This document shows, in pieces, positions 46,385 through 57,561 of a stretch of DNA of 64,000 nt. The DNA comes from Mycocentrospora acerina. Lineage: Eukaryota > Ascomycota > Dothideomycetes > Pleosporales. The notes under the pieces were generated by a model that worked only from the letters and a program-made list of their open reading frames with translations, was not told the DNA's origin and made no database searches. The translations under genes and the position numbers were made by a program. The stretch is from the NCBI GenBank assembly GCA_022701365.1, contig JAKUHH010000092.1, positions 1-64,000 of the forward strand, given 5' to 3'. Every line of letters starts with the position of its first letter. Position 1 is the stretch's first letter.

Positions 46385-47359
46385 ATGGCTTCCGGCTATG
46401 ATCGCGCCCTCTCTGGTACAAACATGTCGTAGTTGGGTGTTGCAACAGCAGCTAACCCTCGCAGTCTTTAGTCCTGACGGCCACGTCTTCCAGGTCGAAT
46501 ATGCGCTCGAGGCTGTCAAGCGAGGTGCGCCCTACACACGTACCTACAACAAGAAGGCTGTAATACTAAGTCGCCGCAGGAACATGTGCAGTAGGCGTCA
46601 AGGGCGCGGACATTGTAGTATTGGGATGCGAGAAGCGCTCTGCCATGAAGCTCCAGGACACGCGAATCACACCCTCGAAGATCTGTCTCGTGGACACGCA
46701 CGTTGCCCTTGCCTTTGCCGGACTGAATGCCGATGCCCGCATTCTCGTAGACAAGGCCCGTCTCGAAGCGCAATCACACCGTCTCACCGTCGAGGACCCC
46801 ACATCAATAGAGTACATTACCAAGTACGTTGCGGGAGTGCAGCAGCGGTACACTCAGAGCGGTGGTGTCAGGCCGTTTGGCATCAGCACACTGATTGTTG
46901 GCTTCGACCCCAACGACAAGACCCCGCGGTTGTACCAGACGGAGCCCTCTGGCATCTACTCTGCATGGTAAGATTGAAGATGAGACTAGATGATGGGATT
47001 GTATTGACCGTCGTTGCAGGAAGGCAAACGCGATTGGTCGATCGAGCAAGACTGTGCGCGAGTTCCTCGAGCGCAACCACAAGGACGGCATGGACCGGGA
47101 AGAGACGATTAAGCTGACGATCAAGTCACTGCTCGAGGTTGTGCAGACGGGAGCAAAGAACATTGAGATTGCCATCTCAGCCCCAGGCAAGCCGCTTGAG
47201 ATGCTGCCGGTGGAGGACATTGAGAAGTACGTGGAGAACATCAACACGGAGAAGCAGGAGGAGGCGGCGAGCAGGCGGCCCGGCCGGACGCCTGGCACAG
47301 GAACTGCAGCCATCTTGACGCGCCCAGCGCCAACCGAGGGCTCTGGCTCTGGTGCTTGA
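46385..47359 (+). CDS. pre6: 20S proteasome subunit alpha4 (Pre6/PSMA7)
   Basis: Alpha-ring subunit of the 20S proteasome core. Exons 46385-46415, 46465-46524, 46580-46967 and 47020-47359 sum to 819 nt and 272 residues. It starts MASGYDRALSVFSPDGHVFQVEYALEAVKRG, the alpha-type signature. CAVGVKGADIVVLGCEKRS and KLQDTRITPSKICLVD follow, then the near-invariant YVAGVQQRYTQSGGVRPFG and LYQTEPSGIYSAW. This pattern is specific for alpha4. The C-terminus is about 20 residues longer than usual, with a disordered RRPGRTPGTGTAAILTRPAP tail. Introns 1 and 2 are tiny (49 and 55 nt). The first ATG matches the family start exactly. Confidence 0.96.
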
Positions 47360-47570
47360 GGGGATGAATGACGAATGACGGAAGCAACACGAAACAGCAT
47401 TGGCGTCTAGGTAGTAGACTTGATGACTCTGTACTTTACAGATACGATATGACCAGCTAGCTAGTGCTCCAAACATGGCAATCTAGCACATGTGATTTTT
47501 TGCAGTGAGTTGTGGTATCACGACATTACATGAAGCGCGCTCCTGCCCTCGTCGGCACGACACGGCGCTG

Positions 47571-47615
<45 letters not shown>

Positions 47616-47749
47616 GATGACGGATGTTTGTCTTTTGTGTTTGTGGTGGACGTTGGTGTCGGTGTCGGTGTTGGTGAGAGCGTGTGTGTGTGTATGCATG
47701 ATGGTGGAAAGAGGGGAGGGGGGAAACAAAAAGGAAAGACCCCCCCTCC
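47360..47749. other. Convergent 3' region with a TTG microsatellite
   Basis: Lies between the 3' ends of pre6 and the CHY zinc-finger gene. It contains a (TTG)n run of about 15 units at 47571-47615 and a GT-rich stretch near 47640-47700. It produces poly-Val, poly-Cys or poly-Asn ORFs that should not be called as genes. Confidence 0.6.
47571..47615. repeat. TTG trinucleotide microsatellite
   Basis: Uninterrupted tgttgttg run of about 45 bp in the shared 3' region of two convergent genes. Confidence 0.95.
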
Positions 47750-48030
47750 TCAGCCCAACTTGTCAGGTGCATCCTTGACGTCAAAGATGGTGCGCACCTC
47801 CTCTGCCCTGGTGCGGTCATCCTTGAGCATCCTCGCGTCTTTGCGCACATCCTCACCCTCGACCTGCAGCGAGGCCTTTGGCGTCAGGGCGTCGAGGACA
47901 AAGTGGTTGTCGCAGTGGGGGCAGTACTCGTCGCTGTAGTTTGGTTCTCCCACAAATGGGCCCGGGTTAGCCAGTCTGGTCTGGTGGAGTAGAGTACGTG
48001 TGGTGTGTGTTTGTGTGTGTATGTGCGTGG

Positions 48031-48062
<32 letters not shown>

Positions 48063-48465
48063 GTGTATATGGGGAAAACGCACCTGTCTTCAAACTCGCG
48101 CGAGTCCTTGCGAAAGGCCTTTTTGCACTTTTTGCAGACAAAGATCATTTCAAAGGACTGGAGGAGGGGGTGGTCGGCTGTTTCCTGATGGCACTGGGCA
48201 CAGTCGAACCATTTTCTGCCTGGGGGGTGGCGTGGTTAGTGTGGTGATGGTGGTGGTGGTGGTGACAATGTTGGCAACAGCATGCATGGGAGTGCACTCA
48301 CAGCATGGCGAGCGGATGGCGACCTGGGCGTTCAGGACGTGTTTGCTGCGGCGGGCATCAGCGGGGGAGCGGGGTATGGCATGTATGTAAATATTTATAT
48401 ATATGTGTGTGCGTGTGTATATATACACACATATATATATACATGTGTGTGTGTGCTTACCACAT
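47750..48465 (-). CDS. CHY-type zinc-finger protein, Hot13-like
   Basis: Four exons: 48461-48465 (ATGTG only), 48302-48345, 48084-48219 and 47750-47933, 369 nt, 122 residues. The product starts MCKHVLNAQVAIRSPCCRKW, followed by FDCAQCHQETADHPLLQSF, FVCKKCKKAFRKDSREF and DEYCPHCDNHFVLDAL. This gives the full set of Cys/His ligands of a CHY zinc finger. It then carries the ALQVEGEDVRKDARMLKDD tail seen in fungal homologues. Budding yeast Hot13 is a CHY protein of the mitochondrial intermembrane space linked to Mia40 oxidation; that role is inferred by homology. The 5-nt first exon is forced by the CKH motif, since no ATG exists in frame in exon 2. Introns 1 and 3 consist largely of TA/CA and GT microsatellites. 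Confidence 0.85.
48001..48070. repeat. GT-rich microsatellite inside an intron
   Basis: Interrupted (GT)n tract filling much of intron 3 (47934-48083) of the CHY zinc-finger gene. Confidence 0.9.
48386..48455. repeat. TA/TG repeat with a palindromic centre
   Basis: Alternating purine-pyrimidine tract in intron 1 of the CHY gene. It includes the perfect palindrome gtgtgtatatatacacac and could fold into a hairpin. Confidence 0.85.
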
Positions 48466-49212
48466 GGCGGGCGGGCGTGTTGCAGAGGGTCGTAGTCGCA
48501 GTTCAGGTGCTGTGCAGTCCAGCGTAGTGCAGTCCAGTCCAGTAGTCGCAGGCGTAGGGCTGGCCAGTGGCTGCGCCCGTGCCTGGCCGCTGGCGTGTCG
48601 GGTGCTGCGGGTCCCTGAGCCAATGTCTGCGTGGCTGTGCGTGGCCGTGGCTGGTGTGCTGCCATGCGCCATGCGCCATACGCCATGCTGCCGTGTACGC
48701 ACAGGTCCTGGCTATGTCGTAGATGTGCATGCTAGGGGCAACGTCAGCTGTGCGCCCATGCTCACGCCGTCGTCACGTCTGCCTTGCTCTCCACTCGCCG
48801 TCGCCCCCTTTCGTCGCCCTGCCCTCTTGCTGAAACTGTCCCGTGACCTGTCCCCCAGCTCCCTCTGCGGGGCCGTCTGCTGAAACCCACGTCTCGCAGC
48901 CCATGTCCATGCTGCTGGCTGTCCGGCTTTCTCAACACCCACCGACTGTCCACGCGTCTCTGCCACGCTGAGCCCACACACGCCGCTCTACTCGCAGTCG
49001 CTACCCGCTCGTGTTTGTTGCTTGTTTGTTTGTTTATTCGTCGACCCGTCCATCCCTCGACCCGTCCATTCCTCGACCCAATTGTTCCCCCATTCTTCAC
49101 CTGCATGCCCGCCCGCTGCTCCTCTCCCCACACCACAACCCGCGCTCAATGGGACGGTCGATGAGCAGCTGCAAGACATCTTCCGGCGCCGGCTGACGTG
49201 CACGCCCACACC
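48466..49212. other. Divergent promoter region, CHY gene and inositol phosphatase
   Basis: No gene is supported. From about 48950 the plus strand is pyrimidine-rich with a short repeated tcgacccgtccatccctcga unit (49040-49080), a likely 5' leader of the phosphatase gene. Confidence 0.5.
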
Positions 49213-52200
49213 ATGGAACCCCCCAAACAGGACAACACCGATGGCTCGTCCATTGTACGTTAGCTGCCGTGCTGTGCCGTGCCAGAAGAGCTCCCCGCCA
49301 GAACCTGCCTGCTGACTCGAGTGCGCAGAAGCCCGTGTCCTCCCTCCGCGCCCAGTTCGAGAACCTGCTCAGCGTGAACAAGCCGCCTGCCCCGCCGCCC
49401 CAGGCCCCGCGCCAACGCTCTCCTGCGCCTGCCGACCGCCTGGCCACCCCAGACGACCACCGACGGGCAGATGGCCGCATATCACTCGACATGCCCCGCG
49501 AGCGCCCAGACCGCCGCTCGCCCAACGTCGACGACTACAGCGGCGGAGCGGGCACCGTCACGCCGCGGGCAAGCACCCTTCGAATGCCATGGAGCAACCC
49601 AAAACCCCGGCCCACCTCGATGTTGGCCTTTTCTCCCCCCAGGTCGCCCACAAGATCCCCTCCCAAAGTCCTGATCCAGTCGCCCAAGTCACCAGCTCCC
49701 AAATCCTCAGATGACCAGATTCTCTCTCCGCAACCCTCGCGCCCAACCTCGCATGCCGCCCTCGATGCGCACTCTACCCCAGTCCCGACACTGAACGGCC
49801 GCAAGTCGTTCAAGCTCCCCAGCCGCGACGGTACGCCGGCCTTTGAGTCAAAATCTCTCTTCTCCTCGAGCGCGGGCACATCACCCTCTGGCGATCCACG
49901 CAAAAACGACCGGTCTGTGGCCTCTGCGCCGCCCGTACCCCCACCCGTCAATCGAGCTGGGAAACCAAAGATACCTCCAAAACCCTCTTCTGTCGAAGCT
50001 GCGGCGCGTGCAACCTTGGCCCCGGAAGCCTCTCACAGCGCCGCTGATGAGACAGCATCGCCATTCAGTACTCCGCCGAGCAGCGCAGGCAGTGCCAAGG
50101 GCGACCCTTCTCCGCCAGTGTTTGCTGGCTTCTCACGATCAAAAGCCGTGGCTACAAGCGAAAGCTACTTCCCACCGCCTCCCGTACATCACTCCGTGGC
50201 TGATCGACTGCCTTCTTCAGATTCGCGGACGGCCGGGAATCCACCGCAGCGGAAGATGGCTCCACCCTCATTACACACTCGCAGCGTAAGCGACATGCCC
50301 GAGGACCGGCCTGCACTGCCAGCGAGAAGGGAAAGAGACAATGTCGACATGCGAAAAAGTATGCAGATACAAAGACCGCCGCCGCTTGACCCGCCAGTCC
50401 GACGTTCCTTTGACGCGTCCCGCTCTGTTGACCTTGGAAGTGAGGCTAATAACAGGTTCATGCCTCCGCCACGGCGGACAAAGACAGTAATCGGTTCTGG
50501 GTATCAAGCCCCTGCCAAAGCTTTGGAACCGCCAAAGCCACCTCCTCCAAGAAAGTCTGGCGAAATGAGAAGGCCAAGCCTGACACCTGCCCAAGTGTCG
50601 AAACCTTATACGTACGACTCGGACGAATCAGATGGTGCTCTGGAAAAGCAGCCAGCTACTGCGCTGACGGACTATCCCGACTCATCTCAAGCGAATCGAC
50701 GGCCGCCCGTGTTTCCCGATAATACCACTGGAATTCCAACTGGCTACGAGACGAAGCTGTTTGCCATTTGCGGCGATTACATATGTACGACAGGATATGT
50801 TACAAATGTATGGAATGTGCTGAGTGGGCGATTACTCATGAATCAAAGCCATGGAGATACCGTCAAGGCTACAGCCTTAGCTTTTCGACCCGCCAAAGAC
50901 GTCGAGCATGAGGGCAAACGGTTATGGCTGGGCACAAATACGGGCGAGATGCTCGAGATTGATATTCCTACGCAAAGTGTGGTATTTACAAAGACCAATG
51001 CCCACGCGCGATCTCCCATTGTCAAGATTTTCAGATATGCTTCCGAAATGTGGTCTCTCGATGACGAGGGCAAACTTCACATCTGGCCGGCAGATGAGAC
51101 TGGGTCGCCGTCCCTTCAACAAACTCCGCTCACCTTCCGCCTTGCGCGTGGCCATACGTTCTCAATTACTTCGGGATCGCAGTTATGGATAGCGTATGCA
51201 AAGGAATTGCGAGTGTACAACCGCACAACAGATCACACTTATTTCCAACTCATGACAGACAGTCCTCTGTCACAGCTTAATGTTGGAGATGTGACTTCTG
51301 GCGCCATTGTCAGCAGTCAGCCTGATCGCATATACTTTGGGCACACCGATGGCAAGGTGACGATATATTCCAAAAAAGGATTCGAGTGCCTAGGTGTCGT
51401 CAACGTCAGCGTGTACAAAATTAGCTCATTGGTTGGTGTCGGCGAGAACCTGTGGGCTGGCTACAGTACTGGAATGATTTATGTGTATGATACAAAGAGT
51501 ACCCCATGGAAAGTGTTGAAGGATTGGAAAGCACACGACAAGCCCATTGCAGGCATCATAGCGGACCGAACAAGTATCTGGAAGCTCGATAGGTTCCAGA
51601 TTGCTTCGTTAGGCACCGACTCCATGCTGCGAATTTGGGACGGGCTGCTGAAGAATGACTGGCTTGGTATGTATACCCCCTACTATTATGAGAAAGCTAG
51701 CTAACTGCTTAGAAACTTTGATGCAACAACGCGACTCCGAGTACTGCGACTTTAGAGAACTATCTGCAAGAGTCATGACATGGAACGCAGGCGCAACCAA
51801 GCCCAATGCTATGCGAAGTGCCGAGGACCAAAACTTCTTTCGGGATCTGCTCGAAGTGAACGACCCTCCTGATATTTTAGTTTTCGGGTTCCAAGAGCTG
51901 GTAGACCTAGAAGACAAGAAGATCACGGCGAAGAGCTTCTTCAGGAAAAAGAAGCCCAAGGAAGACACGGAACATGAGAAAATGTCACATCAATACCGAG
52001 CCTGGCGCGACCATTTGATCCGTGTTCTGGATGAATACAGCCCGAAGCAAAACTACGTTCTCCTTCATACCGCCAATCTTGTGGGTTTATTTACCTGCAT
52101 CTTTGTCAAGGGGTCAGAGCGCGCCAAGATACGCGATGTGTGTGCAGCTGAGATCAAGCTGGGGTTCAGCGGACGAGTTGGAAACAAAGGCGCTTTAGTG

Positions 52201-52979
52201 GTCAGGTTTTTCATCGACGATTCCTCGCTTTGCTTCATCAATTGCCATCTTGCAGCCGGGCAAACTCAAACGGTACACCGCAACAACGATGCAGCTTCAA
52301 TCATGGAAGCCGCTCCTCTGCCGGGGAATCGTTCACCGGTTGATTGCGAGAACTTTTTTGTCGGCGGCGGCGATGGCTCGATGATTCTGGATCATGAGAT
52401 TTGTATTCTCAATGGCGACCTAAACTACCGCATCGACTCCATGCCTCGAAACACTGTCATTGAAGCGGTCAAGCAAGGCAATCTGCCGAAACTCCTCGAC
52501 CGTGATCAATTACTCCTCTCGCGCAAACGCAACCCTGGATTCCGCCTCCGTGCATTCAACGAGCTGCCCATCAACTTTGCCCCTACTTACAAGTACGACG
52601 TTGGAACCGACAACTACGACTCATCCGACAAACAGCGGTCACCCGCCTGGTGTGATCGAGTGCTCTACCGTGGCTTGGGTAGGATCAAGCAGACCGAGTA
52701 CCGACGACACGATGGCGTGAGGGTATCTGATCACCGGCCAGTCAGTGGAAAGTTCAAGATCCGCGTCAAGACTATCAACTCGAGAAAGCAAGACGTAGCA
52801 AAGGACAAGGCTGAAGTTGAGTTTGAGGCTGTGAGGAGACGGATCGCGGGAGATATCAAGTGAGTGAACCCTTTGAGTGTTGGCCTTGTTCGTTGCTAAT
52901 AATGACGCACAGACTCGATCATTTGGTCAATGTCTTTGGACTCTCTTCCAAGGAGGCTCTCAAGCTTCTCAAAGCTTAA
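49213..52979 (+). CDS. Inositol polyphosphate 5-phosphatase with beta-propeller domain
   Basis: Hydrolyses the 5-phosphate of inositol phospholipids or polyphosphates. Exons 49213-49254, 49329-51666, 51713-52859 and 52913-52979 sum to 3594 nt, 1197 residues. It starts MEPPKQDNTDGSSIKPVSSL. The first about 480 residues are disordered and Pro-rich, with SH3-type motifs (VPPPVNRAGKPKIPPKP, PPKPPPPRKSG). Residues about 500-780 form a WD40-like propeller ending LGTDSMLRIWDGL. The catalytic domain follows, with all family motifs: MTWNAGA, FGFQELVDLEDKK, GNKGALVVRFF, FINCHLAAGQT, LNGDLNYRI, SPAWCDRVLYRG, SDHRPVSGKF. The architecture matches a Pezizomycotina 5-phosphatase family distinct from yeast Inp51-53, which carry a Sac1 domain. 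The last exon adds LDHLVNVFGLSSKEALKLLK. Confidence 0.92.
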
Positions 52980-53312
52980 TCCAACCAGGGAGTCGATTAG
53001 CGTTGTGACATACTAATGAATTCTACGAAGCCTTGGCGCAAGCGTGATTCGTAAAGCGTTGGGGCGTGTACTTTTGTCAATGTGTCTTCTCATCTTTGAC
53101 TATTCAGCGAGGCGTTTGTATGTGGCTTGATCAATGTCCGCGGGCTTGATCTCCACCAAAAGTCATGTGTCGTCGCGATATCATGGTGACGTCAATTTCG
53201 CGTGCGAAGTCCAAAATAAACAATCCATGACGACGATCGACAACAATTGCCATGTCTACGCGCTCGCAATGTCTAATCGTGCACTGTTCTACGTTATAAA
53301 TCCCACGTCTTC
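52980..53312. other. Intergenic region
   Basis: A 333-bp spacer between the phosphatase and the GFA-domain gene, both on the plus strand. Nothing is recognised. Confidence 0.4.
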
Positions 53313-54154
53313 ATGTTTGTGCCTGCAATTACACTACGTCGCCTACCAATTTACAGATCAATCGCACTTCCTCGCGCGTACCTGATATCAGCACACCTCA
53401 CACGACCATTTTCACAGTCAAACTTCAAAATGACCAAGAACAGTGACGAACAGGACCGTGGTCAGGAGACGACGGGAAAGTCTGAGTGGAAGCAGCGTGC
53501 GCCTTACAAGATCCACGACAAAGGCGACTTTGACGTCAAATACGAAGCCAACTGCCACTGCGGGAAAGTCAAGTACCAACTGAGTCGACGCGAGCCTCTG
53601 GACAGCAAGCTCTGCCATTGTACCACCTGCCAAACACAGCACGGTACGTAAATCTCACCACCAAGAAACCCCCCTTTTCACGCAACGACTAATCACCCCT
53701 CTCAGCCGCCCCCTTCCAATGGGCCGCCATCTTCCACAAAGAAGACATCAACTTCACCCACGGCCACCACGACCTCGAATGGTATGACCCCTCGACGAAA
53801 TCCATCGAGCACAAACTCCCCTGCAAAGTCCGCTGCTCCTACTGCCACTCCCCCATCATGGACGAAGGCCGCAACATGGTGCTCCTCTTCCCCTCGCTCG
53901 TGCACCTCAAAACCGACGAAGACAAAGCCTACTTCAAACCCCGCTGCCACATGTTCTACGGCCAGCGCGTCATGGATATCCCCGACGGACTGCCCAAGTG
54001 GAGCGGCATTAATGATAGCTCCGATCTTATTGAGGATAGTCCGCCGGAGAAGGTGAAGCAGTTGGAGCGCAAGCGCGAGGAGGAGAGGGAGAAGAAGATG
54101 GAGGAGGGTGGGGGAAAGGACGAGACGACCAAGGAGGGGTCGAATGAGAAGTAA
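53313..54154 (+). CDS. GFA/CENP-V domain zinc protein, probably mitochondrial
   Basis: Exons 53313-53643 and 53706-54154, joined across a 62-nt intron, give 259 residues. The domain is the Mss4-like GFA fold named for glutathione-dependent formaldehyde-activating enzyme. Its zinc ligands are visible: ANCHCGKVKYQLS, LCHCTTCQTQH and KVRCSYCHSPIMDEG. The N-terminus from 53313 (MFVPAITLRRLPIYRSIALP, then RPFSQS) is basic and Ser-rich with no acids, like a mitochondrial presequence. If translation begins at the inner ATG (53430, MTKNSDEQ) that signal is lost. A charged Lys/Glu tail (KKMEEGGGKDETTKEG) ends the protein. Substrate is unknown; many fungal members exist and formaldehyde activity is not assured. 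Confidence 0.85.
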
Positions 54155-54300
54155 AGGGAGGGGTTGGAAGTTAAAAAAGATAAATATAAAAAAAGAAAGT
54201 ATATGTGGGTTTCAAAGGTCGATACTGATGACGATGGTGATGATGTTGATGATGATGATGAATTCTAACATGTGTATATGCATGTGTATGTGTCTGTATA

Positions 54301-54324
54301 GAGAGAGAGAGAGAGAGAGAGAGA
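54301..54324. repeat. GA dinucleotide microsatellite
   Basis: Twelve uninterrupted GA units. Confidence 0.95.
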
Positions 54325-54424
54325 AAAGCGGCGTCTAAATGAAAAAAAAAGAAGCCCACCCATCTATTTGTAACTTTTGTAACTTTAAAAACACACGCAC
54401 ACACACATGTACACACTATTTAAA

Positions 54425-54456
54425 TCTCAATATCAATATCAATATCAATATCAATC
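54425..54456. repeat. ATCAAT hexanucleotide repeat
   Basis: Five tandem atcaat units. Confidence 0.9.
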
Positions 54457-54690
54457 ATCACCACAATCTTTAACTTTTATTTTCCGCATTTAGAGGGTCT
54501 TTTTCCTTACCCCAGGTGCTGTCTGTCTCACTTCTTACCTGGAAGAGGCGGAACGTCTTCATTCTAGAAGTAGTGGTGTCTTTTTTTTTTTTAGTTTTTT
54601 TTTGGTTAGGGATTTGTGAGGACCGGTCCGCAGTGTGCTTGATTTTGTATTTTTTATTTTTCTGGAGGGAGAGCGGGGAGAGTAAAGTTG

Positions 54691-54716
54691 AATGGGATGG
54701 GATGGGATGGGATGGA
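54691..54716. repeat. GGGAT pentanucleotide repeat
   Basis: Four to five tandem gggat units. Confidence 0.9.
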
Positions 54717-56000
54717 ACTGAATGGCGCGAATTGGATAGGATCGGGTCTGTGGTAGTGATGGGAGAGGGAGAGGGAGAAGAAGAAAAAGATAAGTGTTTA
54801 GAGTCGAATTGGGTGGTGAAGTGGATCTCCAGAGGCATGGATGGGTAAACGGGTAAATATGTACATATATATCTAGGAGGATATATCCTCGTTAAGATTT
54901 TTTTTTCTGTGCATGCCGGAGGAAGTCTGGAAGGAAGGAAGGAAGGTAGAGAGGGGGGGTGGGGGGTGTAAAGCACGAGGATACATGATCTAGAAACTAC
55001 CTTTTTATTTTTTATTTTATGCTGAGATATCTTTTTCAATAGTTGGACGAATTTCGGTGTGCTGAGACGAGAGAGACATGAAAGAAAGATCGAAATGAGA
55101 TTTGTTCAACTCGTTTGATTTCAATGTGGCTACTTTTATTGTAGGAATGCATGGCATCGCAGTACGCTATACGATGATTATGATGGTCTTGTAGCGTTGC
55201 TGTAGAATGCTTTTGTATTGTTACTACAAACTCAAAGATGACTGAAAAGCTCTCACTTGGTGTTCCTTTTAGAAATATTTGGCTTCATCACGCTACAGAG
55301 GTTGCAAGAAATGGCCGCTTCAAGTCTTCAGTTGGTCACTTAACTGAACCGCTTGCACAATATTGTTGACATGTGGCAGACCTCGTGATCAGGGTCCATG
55401 TTGAGATTTGGGTAGAAGTAAATGCTATTGGTCTAGAAATGATTCAAAAAGTAGAGCAAAAGGGTACTCTGTATCTGAAATTAATTCGCCAGCTCTCTTC
55501 TGACTTACCCATTCAACGCCTTTAAGCTGGTGAAAGTGAGTTGGTGAGGCGGACTTCTCGATTAACATGGTCAAAAAATTGCTACATCATTGTCCAGTCG
55601 ATCTATGGTCAGGCCTGCGGAGGAGCATGTCACCAAAAAGACTAAAACTGTGTGCTTATTTTATATTAGTACAAAACCATAGTATTGCAGTAAAAATTCC
55701 AGTCGAAGTGGAACAAAATAGTCCAGTCAGTTGCGTTCATGAGGATGTTTACACTCAAAAGGGTATACAAGTCGTGATTTCAATTTGGTGCTGTCCGAAG
55801 CCGCCATGTTAGCAGCATTCAAGCATGATTGTCAAAGGGGGTCATCTTACTAGATGGCTATAGAGCCCTTTCCTCCGCACTCAATTCCTTTTTAGACTCC
55901 GCGAAGCCGCAGCAGCCTTCGTACGATACTTTGACGAAATCGTGCCAACGCCCAACTCCTAAGGTGTGATGGATTCTACATACACTGTTCACAGCTAATT

Positions 56001-57300
56001 CTACGCCAAAAGGTCGGCAACGTTCATGGGCATCTCATCGATCTGAGTAGAATAGTAGACTGGACACTATCAGTATTCCGGATTTCGTCTTTTGGATAGG
56101 TTGACTTACGCTCGATATCGCGAAGAATGCGCACATCATCCTGAGTGACGAAGTTGATGGCAACACCCTTGCGTCCAAATCGTCCACTTCGACCAATTCT
56201 GTGAATGTAGTTTTCACGGTTCGATGGAAGATCGTAGTTGATAACGAGCGACACCTGCTGCACATCGATACCACGAGCCCACACGTCGGTGGAGATTAGC
56301 ACACGTGAGTTGGCCTGACGGAAGTCCTGCATAATGCTGTCACGTTCTCTTTGTGGCATATCGCCGTGCATTGAGGACACGGTGAAGTTGGCCTCACGCA
56401 TCTTGTCAGTCAACCAATCGACCTTGCGGCGCGTGTTGCAGAAGATGACGGCTTGTGTGATGGTGAGTGTATCGTAAAGATCGCAGAGAGTATCAAACTT
56501 CCACTCCTCCTTTTCAATTGCAATAAAGTATTGCTTGAGGCCCTCGAGCGTCAGTTCGTCACGCTTGACAAGAATGCGAACAGGGTCGGTCATGAATTTG
56601 GTGGTCATCTCGAGAACATCGTATGGGAGAGTGGCCGAGACGACAACGACCTGAGTCGCGGGGGGCAGGTAGCGGTAGACATCGTAGATCTGCTCGCGGA
56701 AACCACGGTTGAGCAATTCGTCAGCCTCGTCGAGGACTAGCATCTTGATGTTGCGCGTGCGGAGATTGCGGCGGCGGATCATGTCAGCGACACGTCCTGG
56801 GGTTCCCGACACGACGTGCTGGCCATAGTCGAGCTTGCGGATATCTTCGCCAACGTTTGTTCCTCCAATGCAGGCGTGGCACTGCACGTTCATGTAGTCG
56901 CCAAGACCCATGATGACGGACTGAATCTGGGTCGCCAACTCACGTGTGGGCGAAAGCACAAGAGCTGCGTCCATGTTAGCCTGTGTGGATGCGAGGTGCA
57001 TGGCTTTTACCAACCTTGCGTCTCGCGCACAGCCGTGTCGATGACCTGGAGAATCGAGATGGAGAAGGTCGCCGTCTTTCCCGTTCCGGACTGTGCCTGG
57101 GCAATGGTGTCGCGACCCTTGCAGACCTGCACAATCGCACGCGACTGCACCGCCGAGGGCGACTCGTAGCCGTATGCGTAGATGCCGCGCAGCAGGTTCT
57201 CTTTCAGGTGCATGGCCTCGAAAGTTGGCGCCACCGTAACCTCCTTGGAGGTGGTGAACTCCATCTTCTCATCCTGGTTGCGGTCGATTCCTTCGGCCAT
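56001..57300 (-). CDS. fal1: DEAD-box RNA helicase Fal1 (eIF4AIII)
   Basis: ATP-dependent RNA helicase of the eIF4A group. Yeast Fal1 acts in 18S rRNA maturation, and the animal orthologue eIF4AIII anchors the exon junction complex. Exons 57015-57300, 56110-56964 and 56001-56059 give 399 residues, the family length. Motifs: AQSGTGKT (69-76), PTRELATQ, GTPGRVADM, LDEADELL, VSATLP, STDVWARGID (the Fal1/eIF4AIII form with Trp), HRIGRSGRFGRKG. The spliced C-terminus reads LYYSTQIDEMPMNVADLLA, diagnostic for this subgroup rather than for Tif1/eIF4A. The two introns are 50 nt each, and the gene is divergent from the splicing gene SF3a60 across 261 bp. Confidence 0.96.
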
Positions 57301-57561
57301 GGTGGATGTCGGTTCGTGTATTGGTATTTTGTGCGTGGGTGAGGACTGAGGTTGGCGCAGGCAAGAAAGTTGAGAGCGCTGCGGAAGTTCAAGCTTCGCG
57401 GAACAACCCCGGCTGGACTAGCGTTGCTAGCGCGATTCCGATTTACGTAGTCGCGAACTTCACCCTAACATTCAACGTCCAACGCCGCCAAAGGTCTGAA
57501 TCTACTGCTATCGGGCTGCTGTCACCAAGAAGACCCATAATAACCACAGGTGACCGCAAAC
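57301..57561. promoter_or_regulatory. Shared divergent promoter of fal1 and SF3a60
   Basis: 261 bp between the two outward-facing start codons, with no other ORF of note. Both genes serve RNA processing, so coordinated expression from one promoter is plausible. No specific binding site was recognised. Confidence 0.6.

Larger units (their letters stand above)
54155..56000. other. 1.8 kb gene-poor region with simple repeats
   Basis: Holds a GA run (54301-54324), an ATCAAT repeat (54425-54456), a GGGAT repeat (54691-54716), and poly-A/T tracts near 54345 and 54580-54660. From 55000 to 56000 only a short ORF (55567-55812) occurs. No gene is supported. Confidence 0.5.

Noticed and set aside
47505..47939. 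ORFs with poly-Cys, poly-Val or poly-Asn runs
   Set aside because: They are readings of the TTG microsatellite in the shared 3' region of pre6 and the CHY gene.
47998..48390. Plus-strand ORFs full of Cys and Val near the CHY gene
   Set aside because: They read GT repeats of intron 3 and are antisense to conserved zinc-finger exons.
54470..55039. 189-codon minus-strand ORF
   Set aside because: Made of low-complexity Lys/Ser/Pro stretches coded by simple repeats; no domain and no splice or start support.
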